Positions 24,239-37,600 of a DNA stretch of 64,000 bases are shown here, one piece after another. Position 1 is the first letter of the stretch. Each line of letters begins with the position of its first letter. The notes beneath the pieces were generated by a model. That model was given only the letters and a program-made list of their open reading frames with translations. It was not told the origin of the DNA and did no database searches. The translations under genes and the position numbers were made by a program. The DNA comes from Plazaster borealis (lineage: Eukaryota; Echinodermata; Asteroidea; Forcipulatida; Labidiasteridae): assembly GCA_021014325.1 (NCBI GenBank), contig CM037470.1:8473147-8537146 (forward strand), written 5' to 3'.

Positions 24239-24370
24239 CATTAGCCTTTTTGAGATATGGTGGACACTATAGGAGTGCACTGTAGGATTTGGGTGAATAC
24301 AGACACATTTACACAAACCAAATAGTGTTACAGTAATGTGTCCACCATATCTCAAACTGGCTTATGGGAA
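24239..24370. repeat. Small palindromic MITE-like element
   Basis: AGCCTTTTTGAGATATGGTG near the left end pairs with CACCATATCTCAAACTGGCT near the right end; the spacer is about 75 bp. Confidence 0.7.
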
Positions 24371-25236
24371 TGTCCCTTTAAATGTAAATTCTCAAGAATT
24401 AAAACACCTTTCTTAAAACTTGTCTACATAGAACAAATAAAACCCAGATATGAAACAGTTAAAACAAAGTCATGCTAGAGAGGCTGCGCAAGTCTACGGA
24501 TACTGATACTGATACGAATTTGATAACCGTTCACATTGGACATATGTCAGATTTGGTTTTGCAATCATAGAGTTACTTGTCACCTGGGGTCACAGCATTC
24601 AACAAGGCTACACCTGGGAGTGAATGAAGCACTAAGCATTGCACTTGAAAATAGGATTAATGATATTATTTTGATCCTTTTCCCCCCAAATATATATTGC
24701 GAGTAATACAATTAACAGCAATATATTGGGAAATGTTAATCCAGGACAAATCTGCAGGTAAATTTCTCCAAAACTTCTCCAAAACAGTATTCGTTTTTCT
24801 CATGCATGTATGAGCACCAGTATTTGTTGTTGATGTGCATGTGAAACATAGATGCCATGGTTACAAGTCACATGAACACATAAAGTGTTGATGTGTACAT
24901 CTCTGTATATGTATTGGTAGACTTGCTGAACCTCTCTAGTAATGCATATGAAGTCAAAAGTTTTGCACAGCATTGGCAGAGCAACTTTAAGAATTAAAAA
25001 AAATAAACAAAATTATGCATTTGATTTTCTTTCTAAACATTCCATTGCAGAATTTAGGTAACAAGGCGTACCTTCAAGACAAATTTTTGTCACGATAAGT
25101 TTGATACTTGTTTGAACATAAACTAATTTTGACTTAAAAAAATTAATAAAAATTGATTTGATGAAAAACTGAGGATGTACCTTAACCTGATATAGGAACT
25201 GCTGTCTGTTTGGGTAGATGACATTTCTAACATACT

Positions 25237-25345
25237 TAGTATAGACCCTTGCACATCCACTGCACCATTCTCAGCCAATGATGGTTTTCCTTTGCCCTCA
25301 ATGAGGGCGCTGTTTGAGCTTGTGAGGTCATATACAAGTGGTCTA
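25237..25345. repeat. Dispersed short repeat, copy 1
   Basis: It shares TTCTCAGCCAATGATGG, GAGCTTGTGAGGTCATAT and a terminal GGTCTATAAA with 26725-26815. The ends TATAGACCCTTG and CAAGTGGTCTATA are inverted, so it is a MITE. Confidence 0.65.
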
Positions 25346-25528
25346 TAAAATGGATAGGAATGAGATGTGTAACACAGTCTACTTTTATGAATGGATGCTG
25401 CAATCAGTGTGTGATGAATTAATTATACTAGAGTGTCACTGTTCCATTGTAAAACATCAGTCAATAATTGGTTTACTTTGAATCATCCCTGGTAGCTATG
25501 AATTGAAGACCATGAAGAATGGTCTGGG

Positions 25529-25672
25529 GTCGATTTCACAAAACTCTTCCTTACTTAGGACTAGTCCTAGGAAATCTAAGAGATAGGACTAGTCTTAAGT
25601 TAAGACCAGTTACTGGTCCTAACTTCAGATAAGACTAGTCTTATCTCTTTGTGATATCGGCCCCCGGATAAT
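25529..25672. repeat. Palindromic repeat, diverged copy of 43790-43953
   Basis: GGGGTCGATTTCACAAAACT at the left and GTGATATCGGCCCCC at the right, with several ACTAGTC/GACTAGT blocks between. The 43790 copy is better preserved. Confidence 0.75.
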
Positions 25673-26689
25673 AAAAGCTATGTTATGGTTTAATAATGGT
25701 TTGGATAATTTATTAAAAGTTAACCTTTTCTTTGATTCCCTGCTGCATAATTGAACTGGTTACTGGTTTTGAGATCCCAGTATTTCATCATGTGATATTT
25801 CAACACTGAATGTGATTTATTTATGCAGGAACTTTTCCTCTTCTGTTATATGTTATTGTGCCAAAGAAAATTATGAACAGTTAAAAATTCAAATGATTTT
25901 GTATACATCAACATGTATTGAGAAATGATGTTAGTTGCACAATGTAGTGCTGGTGCTCTGTCTAGAGCTTGAGTGACACTAGCATTGCATGCACATCTAG
26001 CCTAGTTAAGTCTGCACACTGTACATGGATATAGTGGTCAGTGACTCAACAAGTCAATAGTCTTCTCTTGTCATGCTTTGACTCTTTCCAAATTAAGTCA
26101 CCTGTAGCGATCTGGCCACAGCCTCTACCATCACTTTAGATACAGCCTTATGCAATTGAGGAATTGTAACCATACCACATGGCTTGTATATATTGTCTAG
26201 GATAGTGCTGAGCTATTTCTGAAGGGGTCAATACTTATTAAAAGCACCTCAAACAAACAAGATACAAGTTAGAGGAAATAAATTACAACTTGAGTCAATT
26301 TCTTTGCAAACACAATATTCATCTTTTTTATTCATTATTTTCTTCTTTGTTTTAGATTGTTCATTATTTTACGACTTGTTTTGATTATTTATAATTTCTT
26401 TCAGAACTTAAAAGATGCTAGTACACATAGACTGCTATTGTACTGTGTTCAAATGAAACAAAGATTTAGAGTAATATGTTTTGTTATGTGTAATTTGATC
26501 ATACTATAACCTTTGATTGAAATGTCCAACAATTTATGTTATTGCACATTGTCTCTAGTCTGAATATGCCATGGAGTATGCAATGTGTTATTAGTCTAAT
26601 ACCAGTGTGTCTACCTTTCAGGATTTAGTCATTTGCTTCAAATGGTTTCATTGGTCAAATTACTTCAATATACCTCTTGCATAGGCCAC

Positions 26690-26815
26690 CATCGCTTAGG
26701 TAAAACAATGGAAACGTGCAGGTGCGTACGCACCATGCACAATTCTCAACCAATGATAGATGTAGGTCGAGCTTGTGACATCATATGCAAGGGGTCTATA
26801 AACAATAACTATCTC
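26690..26815. repeat. Dispersed short repeat, copy 2
   Basis: Second copy of the element at 25237-25345 (CAATTCTCAACCAATGAT, GAGCTTGTGACATCATATGC, GGGTCTATAAA). Confidence 0.6.
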
Positions 26816-28274
26816 CAAGATTCACCCAACCAACCAGGCATATTTACTTGAAATTACTCATTGCCAATATATGAAATAGATGAGCTCTTAAACGGCAATA
26901 TTTGGTAATGATAAGAAATGTGAGACATTTAGATTCAGTTTGCTAGGTCTGTATTATCCCTGGATACTTGGATATCTACCATTATAAACATGATGCCAAT
27001 GTCATCTAGTATCCTCCATTATGCCACATCATTATGTCAACTCATTTCCAGTGTTATTTGTAAACCAATAAACAATGAAAGCAAGGATGTATTCATGTTT
27101 AGTGTACATATTCTAGGGTGAACATATTGCATATAAAGATGCCTTGAAACATTATTGTACAGTTATGTACTTTTGTCAATCATGAAATATGTAATTTTGG
27201 AAATAAAAATGAAGCAAACTTATTATATCTCTGTGCATCTGTTTTCCTTTGCCAACAAGTTTCCAAATAAAGTTCAAAGAGAATACAAAAATTAACATCT
27301 TCTAACTGCAATTACAAAGTACACTTAGAAACATGGATTTTCAATTGTGAATTGTAAAAAACCCAGAAAGCAAATCTACATGCAACATGGTTTGAGGCCG
27401 CAGTAAAACTAACGCTGTTGACAAACCTTAGGACTGATTCCAAGGACTGCACATATATGAGAAACTGTACATTATTTCTTTACTTTTACAGAACCAGTTT
27501 ACCATCAACATCATTGGTTGACCATTTTTTATGGTGAATTGACAGTGCAGTACATGACATTTAAACACAACGTTCAATTAAAAAATAAATTAAATTAATA
27601 ACTGTGATACAGGGCAACTTTGGATTCATATCAACTGTTTATGTGTACATGTCAAACAATGACTTTAACTAAAGTCATGTTGCATCCCAAGTGAAGTATC
27701 CATTTGAATACAAGCCAAAGACTTTGTGTTTATTATTCAAGATCAACCCATTCATTGTGGACATATCTAGTCCTAGGATGATGTGTGGCAAAATTAAACT
27801 TATTTTCATTAAAATGTAAACCCTCCCTTTAAGAATTGCATGCACTTGTTCAAAGTTAAGCTTACTTACATGACAATGTTCAAAGTTAAGCTTACTTACA
27901 TGAGAAACTTGATTTTACATAAATAGAAAAAGCTACATTAGAAATCTTGTTTTTCATAAAAACTGCAAGTTCACTTTAAACTTTACATATCTGCACTTTC
28001 CTTCACAAAAACAATTTATAAAGGACATGATGTCTACAATGTGTGTCACATCTTTGTCTCTGTGTGTATTCCCAGAGATACTGAGGAATAAGCAACATGC
28101 ATCTGATGTAGACTCACATTAAATAATATTTACACCCACCCATCCATACCATCCGCACTGTCCTTTTTACAACCCACAAATGATGAATTAATTATCTACA
28201 AATCTTAACTACATACGCAACCTTCTTTTTGATCCTCAGGTCATTTATACCTTACTAAACATCTTGATGTATTA
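26816..28274. other. Intergenic; one direct duplication and a stray minisatellite unit
   Basis: No gene. A 32-bp direct duplication (TTCAAAGTTAAGCTTACTTA core) occurs at 27848-27900. A single unit of the 26-bp minisatellite family (ACATATCTAGTCCTAGGATG) lies at 27761-27780, 1.6 kb from the array. Confidence 0.6.
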
Positions 28275-29308
28275 CAGTCGACTCTCATTAATACGAGGTC
28301 CGCCGGACTAGCCCGTTTTCCTCGTATTATCCGAAGCTCGTAATATTCGATCGCGGTAAAATCAATGCACTATGCACAAAGTGCATGACATAATGGCCGC
28401 ACGGCGTGTACGCACAGATAAGGCTGCTGCAATACAGTGGGTAACTGTGTGCATAGTGTGTGCATGTACCGCACAAACAAGCACAAAATTGGGCTAATAA
28501 AACTATTTTAATTGAGTTAGTTTAGTTTGAAAGTCAATTTATAAAATCAATTTACACTTTACATGATTGAAAAAATGTCTGAGATTTTAACTTGCTGTTC
28601 TTGTTTAACGAAGTTTCGGTGCAAAACTTCGGTCGCAGCAGTCAACAAATAGAATCTTGATTTTCAATGGTAACCACCAGTGTAATGCTAGATGGTTCAT
28701 TGCTAACGCGGGATACCAGGGAAATCTTGCTGTTGCATTAAATATTGATCGCGCAAATATTTTAGCTTTTCAGTTGCGGTGGGGGGTTTTTCTGCTGAAA
28801 ATGCACATCAAGCACTTGTAAAAACTCAATGGATCAGTATCTTTTCTGAAGATTTCACATGAATTGATGAATGCTGACTTAGTATGGAATCTACTCCGTT
28901 GTTTAAACCATGCAAGCCTCCTAATCCCACCATTGTCCGGAGTTTGGAATTAACAACCTGCTCGCTGAATCATGACTCCAGTTTCGGATTAGTATTGCTA
29001 GCGATAGCGTCCAGTTAGCACCTCTATTGATTGTCGTACAAGCCATAAATAACGATGTTCAGGTTGTTAAAGGTATTTCCTTTGTTGGTTTGTTTATTAT
29101 TCTCGTTACAAAAGGGTTGAAAACAATGTTTTGCTCGTAACGGGCTGACAAAATTACCTCGTTGCAACCGTGTTCTCGCTACTACCGTGCTTGTATAATC
29201 CATATTTAAATGCATTGAAACACGCACGGGGCAGTTCGGGACCAGCAAAAAACCTCGTATTAACAGGAACCTCGTAATATGCGAGCTCGTAATAACGGGA
29301 GTCGACTG
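28275..29308. mobile_element. Non-autonomous Tigger/pogo-like element
   Basis: Terminal inverted repeats CAGTCGACTCTCATTA... and ...AACGGGAGTCGACTG are flanked by TA on both sides (28273-28274 and 29309-29310), as for Tc1/mariner/pogo insertions. Sub-terminal CCTCGTATTA and CTCGTAATA motifs recur at both ends. At 1034 bp it has no transposase frame. The two overlapping - strand frames at 29024-29399 are not transposase-like. Confidence 0.75.
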
Positions 29309-29373
29309 TATCTGTAATTGTATCATTGTGACACTGTGACAATACATCAGGACTATTATGCAGATCACTGAGG

Positions 29374-31309
29374 ACATATCTAGTTGTAGGATGACTCAAT
29401 CATATCTAGTCCTAGGATGACTCAATCATATCTAGTCCTAGGATGACTCAATCATATCTAGTCAAAGGATGACTCAATCATATCTAGTCCAAGGATGACT
29501 CAATCATATCTAGTCCTAGGATGACTCAATCATATCTAGTCCTAGGATGACTCAATCATATCTAGTCGTAGGATGACTCAATCATATCTAGTCCTAGGAT
29601 GACTCAATCATATCTAGTCCTAGGATGACTCAATCATATCTAGTCCTAGGATGACTCAATCATATCTAGTCCTAGGATGACTCAATCATATCTAGTCCTA
29701 GGATGACTTAATCATATCTAGTCGTAGGATGACTCAATCATATCTAGTCGTAGGATGACTCAATCAAATCTAGTCGTAGGATGACTCAATCATATCTAGT
29801 CCTAGGATGACTCAATCATATCTAGTCCTAGGATGACTCAATCATATCTAGTCCTAGGATGACTCAATCATATCTAGTCGTAGGATGACTCAATCATATC
29901 TAGTCGTAGGATGACTCAATCATATCTAGTCGTAGGATGACTCAATCATATCTAGTCGTAGGATGACTCAATCATATCTAGTCCTAGGATGACTCAATCA
30001 TATCTAGTCCTAGGATGACTCAACCATATCTAGTCGTAGGATGACTCAATCATATCTAGTCCTAGGATGACTCAACCATATCTAGTCGTAGGATGACTCA
30101 ATCATATCTAGTCGTAGGATGACTCAATCATATCTAGTCATAGGATGACTCAATCATATCTAGTCGTAGGATGACTCAATCATATCTAGTCCTAGGATGA
30201 CTCAATCATATCTAGTCGTAGGATGACTCAATCATATCTAGTCCTAGGATGACTCAATCATATCTAGTCGTAGGATGACTCAATCATATCTAGTCCTAGG
30301 ATGACTCAATCATATCTAGTCGTAGGATGACTCAATCATATCTAGTCGTAGGATGACTCAATCATATCTAGTCCTAGGATGACTCAATCATATCTAGTCC
30401 TAGGATGACTCAATCATATCTAGTCCTAGGATGACTCAATCATATCTAGTCCTAGGATGACTCAATCATATCTAGTCCTAGGATGACTCAATCATATCTA
30501 GTCGTAGGATGACTCAATCATATCTAGTCGTAGGATGACTCAATCATATCTAGTCCTAGGATGACTCAATCATATCTAGTCCTAGGATGACTCAATCATA
30601 TCTAGTCCTAGGATGACTCAATCATATCTAGTCATAGGATGACTCAATCATATCTAGTCCTAGGATGACTCAATCATATCTAGTCCTATGATGACTCAAT
30701 CATATCTAGTCCTAGGATGACTCAATCATATCTAGTCATAGGATGACTCAATCATATCTAGTCCTAGGATGACTCAATCATATCTAGTCCTAGGATGACT
30801 CAATCATATCTAGTCCTAGGATGAATCAATCATATCTAGTCGTAGGATGACTCAATCATATCTAGTCGTAGGATGACTCAATCATATCTAGTCCTAGGAT
30901 GACTCAATCATATCTAGTCAAAGGATGACTCAATCATATCTAGTCCTAGGATGACTCAATCATATCTAGTCCTAGGATGACTCAACCATATCTAGTCGTA
31001 GGATGACTCAATCATATCTAGTCGTAGGATGACTCAATCATATCTAGTCATAGGATGACTCAATCATATCTAGTCGTAGGATGACTCAATCATATCTAGT
31101 CCTAGGATGACTCAATCATATCTAGTCCTAGGATGACTCAATCATATCTAGTCCTAGGATGACTCAATCATATCTAGTCCTAGGATGACTCAATCATATC
31201 TAGTCCTAGGATGACTCAATCATATCTAGTCCTAGGATGACTTAATCATATCTAGTCGTAGGATGACTCAATCATATCTAGTCGTAGGATGACTCAATCA
31301 AATCTAGTC
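29374..31309. repeat. 26-bp minisatellite, ~74 copies, AP-1 core in each unit
   Basis: Near-identical 26-bp units run head to tail for 1936 bp; a unit reads CATATCTAGTCCTAGG then ATGACTCAAT. Nearly every unit holds TGACTCA, the AP-1/TRE heptamer. Units differ mainly at one dinucleotide (CTAGTCCT, CTAGTCGT, CTAGTCAT, CTAGTCAA). Rare variants mark internal duplications: the GACTTAAT-then-AATCAAATC block appears at 29705 and again 59 units later, and the CTCAACC-CGT-CGT-CAT block at 30071 and again 35 units later. It ends 346 bp past the nicastrin stop codon. Confidence 0.97.
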
Positions 31310-31655
31310 AAATTTAACCTCACGTAAATTTTCCTTATTTCCTTGAAATGCATTCCATGTTTACATAACAAGATAATTCTCAATTATTTGTTTGTTGTTA
31401 TAATTACTGGTGCAAGTCTATGGCCTTAGCTTTGCCAAACAAAACATTACATTAACTAGAAATGACATTCAAAAACCAGTATGGCATCACGTTTGTCAAA
31501 TGACATTGAACAATCACCATCATGTTTGTGCACTGCCAACAAACATGTTAATAAGATCAGGGGTTAAAAATTGGCTTCAATCGCTTGTTGATTGTGCATA
31601 GTGACATACACCAAAGGTTGATCAGCGCAGTCACCTACTTGCCTGACACTCTTAG
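31310..31655 (-). other. Presumed start of nicastrin 3' UTR
   Basis: Between the stop codon and the minisatellite I find no AATAAA or ATTAAA on the - strand, so the transcript may read into the minisatellite or use a weak signal. Inference only. Confidence 0.35.
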
Positions 31656-34600
31656 TTAAGATGGAGTTGAGAAGATGATGGATGCCCTGGCATTCAAGAA
31701 GTAACTCAGCAGAAGAGATACTAATAAGACAATCATTCCAAGGCTGAATATCAGGCTCTGTTAAATATAGAAAATAATCAACATAATAAGTACACAAATA
31801 TCAAGGTGGCCATTCATCATGGTCAAGCTCAGTAGTCTTATGGGTAAGTAAGATGCTCTACGAGTTGCCCATGGATTTTATTTTTGCAGGAATTGGAAGC
31901 ATTTAGTATACAAAGCTAACTACACATCAGTGTATTAAGGGTAAAACAAAAACAGTAACTTATTTTGCAAGTTTTCTTCTTAGATCAAGTTATAAAACAC
32001 AAAAACTGACGGGGTAAATTTTAAATAATTTTGGGTTGAACAAAGAAAAATTTACTAGAGCGGGATTTGAACCAACGACCTCCATTTTTATGTGCTGGTG
32101 CTCTACCAACTGAGCTAACTAGCCCTATGTTGGCGGTCTCCCTATTTGTCAATATCTTTGTTCGAGGGTGCCAGTCAGAAACCATACATCCATTAGCTGC
32201 CATGTAGCCAGGGATCACACCCAAGTTTATGACACCCAAGTTTTCTTCTTAAAACACCTCAGATTTACAAACACCAATGACAAAACAGAAAACATGATTA
32301 GGAATTGTAAGCTGTGGGGGTTTGTTACCTCTTGTTCAGTGCTTGGTTTGAGGTAGATCCTAAGTGAGAAACTTGAAAAACTTCCCCATTGACTCTCTGT
32401 CCATGTTGAATATTCAGTAGATGCCCAGTCTTCCTGTCCTTCAATGAATGCTGGTGATAATGCCGGGGATTGATTCACAGTACTCTCCACACAATAGCCA
32501 CGATCTGTTACTGGATCAGGGCCTTGTATAAAGAAACTTTGAAATATCTGCAATAAATGGTTACAATAAACTATTCATAATTTCATTATTCAATTTCAAG
32601 GTTCATTCAGTCAATAGTGACAATAGTCACCAGTCATACCCTGATGTAAGACCTTGACATAAGACTGTATCTGTGTAAAGCACAGAGGAAGAGTCATGAA
32701 AAGTCGAGTTGTGAGTTTATATTCAGATAAATTTATACAAATACCTGTAGTTTGTAGTTGGCAGGTCCTACATGTATGTACGCATTGGTTGTGCACATAC
32801 GGTTTTGGCTACTTCCATCTTAATGTATGCAATTTCACCTAATTCACCCCATTTCACAATTGTGCACAAAATAACATTTCCAATTACTACAAGAGTCTTT
32901 GCAAAACAGACATGAAAGTTTAGAGCTTGAAAAATTCTCAACAGAAAACCATCTCCTATGGGCTTCTGAAAATGATTGAAACCAGTCTGAGTACAGTGAC
33001 CGTTGTTTTACCACAACAGGAACAAACATAAGATTTATAAATTGTCAAAATAAGTCAGGACTTTCCGAATGGGTCTCACTATTTCAGACAGATTGATGTA
33101 GATAAGCCTCAACAAGAGTTCAAGCTCATATTGTAGCATTGTCTTCATTCACAATCAAAACAACTTTTGCATTTTCATCCTCATAAGATCAAACAAGCTA
33201 TTTTGATATATAACCTTGACTTCTACTATTAGAACATAAAAGGCATAGTTTCAGGATCATTCTATAACCATTGAATGGGTTTGTTTTAGATACCTGGTCA
33301 CTGTTGTCTGTTTTACACTGGTTCTGTGTATCATCTGACTCTTTCAGTGCAACTGATGTGAGATTACCAGTGAAGTATCCCAGTAAACGTTGGATGAATT
33401 TCGTCATGGAGTTTGCTTCCCCGTCAAACACTCCAACGTAACTTGGATATACAGAGTTGGCTGTTTCAATCAAACAAATCAAGAGTCAACATGTGCATTA
33501 TTACACAATGTATTTACCATATATAATACAATCAAAATGTCATATGCTGATTTTATGTAGCAGTTTGGTTTATTTGACAATAGTGCCTTGGGTTATTTGT
33601 ACATGATCATTTCTGTATGATCATAACATACAAATGTTGATTTTGCATTATCTATCGCTACAAAAATATATTACATTATGGTCTCTGAAGGGTTCAATAC
33701 AAGCTAGATGTGTCTACTACAAACTCAGTTACTAAAAAAACGAAAAACATTGTTTATTTTATTATTCAGTCTCTTTGAATAATCTGAAACAAAATGAAAG
33801 GAAACAACTACTCTTGACTGATCCATACGACCATTACAAGTTTACCATTGAGGTTCAACAGGGCTAAAATTTCAAGAAAATCTACAGATCTTGATCTGCA
33901 GTAGACTACAGATCGGCAGTAGAATACATATCTTGATCTGCAGTAGATTATAAATCTTGCAGTTCAGCACTTTCACTGGACAAGAAATTGTAATGAGACT
34001 CTTATACCAAATAATAACTGCAACAGTGTGCCCAAAGTCAGACACATTCAATTTCATCTACTGCAGCAGTTTGGATTGCTGCATCATGCATTTTGTGTGT
34101 GGTTTGTTGTGATGGTGGCCAGAGCGCAATGGATACGCCAATTACCAGCACATTATTAGTGATACAAATGTGTATGTGAGATCATTCATCCCCAGTACAA
34201 GTGACATATTATTAATCATTACATTCCAATCAAATATCAGAATATCTTACTTAGAGATGAAGCTTCATTCTGAGATACAATGGAGCGGAACAAACTACAG
34301 TTTGCTCTAATCAGGAAACAGTACAGCATGTCATTAATCTGCAAAATTGCATAAAACAAACAATTTGTCAAAGTTTGAAGAGAACAAATGTATTTTGTTA
34401 TAGTTAATGATAACTGTTGACAGCAGAAGAACTTTAACTTCATATATAAATAAACCATTTATTTAAATGAGAGCTTATAAAAGGGATTACACATGAATGG
34501 TCATGATGGACAAAACATGTGAACAAGTCCTAAATGGAGCCTACTTTTATCAACTTGATACCATTACCATTTTGCCTGAGGAATATTTTCATCTGAAATA

Positions 34601-37600
34601 CTACGTGCAAGAAAATTGTCCCACACAAATAAAAATGCAAAATGAATGTGTACAGTAGTTTGTGGTTTCTTGACAATGTAGTGCCTAATTTGATGACATT
34701 TTCACATGTTTGTTGTGTGGTATCTTTAGTACAGACTAGAGGGATGGAATTAGAGTGTGTTATATAACAGTCAACAAGCAAGAGTTTACAACTGAAATTG
34801 CTACAAGAAAAAATCTTACATTAAGGTGGATTTCTAATACATTCCACATTGTCATTGAATGGAGCAATGCTGTATAGAGTTATAGAATGATGGTTTGTTT
34901 ATCTAGTGTCCATACAGAATTGTGGTATTATCAAAACATGATTGGTACATGTATGGTATGAATGCTGCGTAACTTTCACAACTTTATATTTGGTGTGTAG
35001 TTGTGAAGGGAATTTGCATTTAAAATACAAATGTAACTTACAATTGTAGCATTAGCTTCGATGAGCTCTGCATCTGTAGCATCTGGTCTTGCTAATTTAT
35101 ACAGAGCACGAGATACAGTGGTGGCAATGGATGCTAGCTCCTTCAGGAGAAAACAAAATCAACAAACAAACATTCAAATAAAAAAGTCAATCAAATACAA
35201 AAATGTGCACTTAGATTGTTTGGATGCATCTGAAATGGTTTTATGGTACTATCCAAAACTGACATTCTGGTCCATGTTTCGCAACATAAACTGAAGCAAA
35301 TACAAAACTAAAGAAATGTGCACTATAAAGAATATTTTAAAAAAGAAAACAGTTAATTATAATAGAACTAGAGAAGGGTACCTGGCAAATTTCTAGAGTT
35401 GTAAGCAAAATGTAATACTTTAATTCTGTCAGGTCTACTGAGATAAGTAACATCTGGAGCATTTCTAGAGTAGTTTGATATAACTCTAATTCTGTGAGGT
35501 CTACTGAGTGGATAAGATAACACTTGGAGCATTTCTGGAGTAGTTTGATATAACTCTAATTCTGTCAGGTCTACTGAGTGGATAAGATAATACCTGCAGC
35601 ATTTCTAGAGTAGTTTGATATAACTCTAATTCTGTCAGGTCTACTGAGTGGATAAGATAATACCAGGAGCATTTCTAGAGTAGTTTGATATAAATCTAAT
35701 TCTGTGAGGTCTACTGAGTGGATAAGATAATACCTGGAGCATTTCTAGAGTAGTTTGATATAACTCTAATTCTGTGAGGTCGACTGAGTGGATAAGATAA
35801 CACTTGGAGCATTTCTGGAGTAGTTTGATATAACTCTAATTCTGTCAGGTCTACTGAGTGGATAAGATAATACCTGCAGCATTTCTAGAGTAGTTTGATA
35901 TAACTCTAATTCTGTCAGGTCTACTGAGTGGATAAGATAATACCAGGAGCATTTCTAGAGTAGTTTGATATAACTCTAATTCTGTGAGGTCTACTGCGTG
36001 GATAAGATAATACCAGGAGCATTTCTAGAGTAGTTTGATATAACTCTAATTCTGTCAGGTCTACTGAGTTGATAAGATAACACCTGGAGCATTTCTAGAG
36101 TAGTTTGATATTACTCTAATTCTGTGAGGTCTACTGAGTGGATAAGATTTTACCAGGAGCATTTCTAGAGTAGTAATTTGATAAGAAGCCATATGATGGG
36201 TCAACTCAGACCTTAACTGCTAGAAACTAAAAATTCAAGTTGACTTCTGACTATATATCATCATCAGTTAGATAGGAGTTTATGTATCAGAGATTGAATC
36301 AAGTACATTTAATACTCCACAATACAGGAATGCAAGAATTGATATCAAATGTACATCAAAAATGAACAATTGACTTACTGTTGCCAATAATGGAAATATT
36401 GTAGAGTTTTCATTTCCTTCATATTGCAATAGTTCAGCAGTATCAAACCTGCTATTATAAAACCTGAAAGAAATGAACACAAGCACATCACTATTACCAA
36501 CACATTAATAAAGACAAAACATTAACATACTATCTTTGAGTGATTGGCAGCTGTGTCCGTTTATGGCATTTATTCTTTCATAGCCCTTTCAGCTCCCTGA
36601 ATACTCATTATGATAAACTACATATATGTAGAGATAGTCAATAAGATTATCCCTGTTTTCACCAAGGTTCATTTCAAGACTTACTCAGTCAGGCTGTGTC
36701 TCAAGAAATGGTTTTGGCTACAGCTATTATCTCTCTTAGTAACGGCTTTGATACCAATATTGGCTAAAAAGAACCACTGAATGCTGGTCATCTCGCCCTA
36801 GCAAATTTGGCCCACTTCAAATTTGCCTACAACAAAATCACCCCTAGCAAGCCCCCTCATTGTTTGAACAATCTTGACCCCTTACAAAGTCATCACCTAA
36901 CACAGTAACCCACCAAAAATGTTGCCCCAAAACAAAGTAGCCCACGGCTGATCTAAAAGCAGAATGAGTTTTGTTATTCTTTTTGAGTTTTGCTTTTGTT
37001 TTGTGAGGTGTGATAAACATAGAAATCAACAAAGAAGTGGCAAGTCTGTTCCTTCTTCAGTATGGAGCCTGTAAAAGTGATTGTTTGGGAGTGAAACCAT
37101 TATTGTTTAACCCTGGCAGTGTCCTGGGCTGATTAAATGGGGCCAATTGTCAGACTGTGTATTGCCAGGGCATTATAATGCATTGTATTAGTTACAATTT
37201 ACCTTGTGACCTGAAAATGACCTTTGTGGAAGTTCAAGTTGTAACCAAAATACAGTCCGAGATGCCAGCTTTGAACTTGTGTATGCACTGACTGCATAAA
37301 ATGTTTCTAGAATCTTTATTTGCACTTTCTAAAAAAGAGTAATTTACAGCTGAAAATGTACAGCATCAAATTCATTTAATACAGGGCATGCAGTAAATTT
37401 TGTAAAAAGGGTCCAGTGTCCGTTTCAAGTCTACGTCGGGCTGTGCCACCAAAGAACAGCAACTTTTGATTTCATGATCACGTCTACAAAATGACCGAAC
37501 ATCTTTTTGGTGACTGCAATCATTATGACCAACCTTTCTCCAAAAAACCCATATACTGAGCATCAAAAGAAACTTATCAAGATATTTTTTAAAGTTATTT

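Noticed and set aside
29374..31309. CRISPR-like array
   Set aside because: The repeats are contiguous with no unique spacers, in eukaryotic DNA; it is a minisatellite.
31564..31797. 77-codon - strand gene
   Set aside because: Wrong frame across the nicastrin last exon; the exon reads in another frame from 31757.
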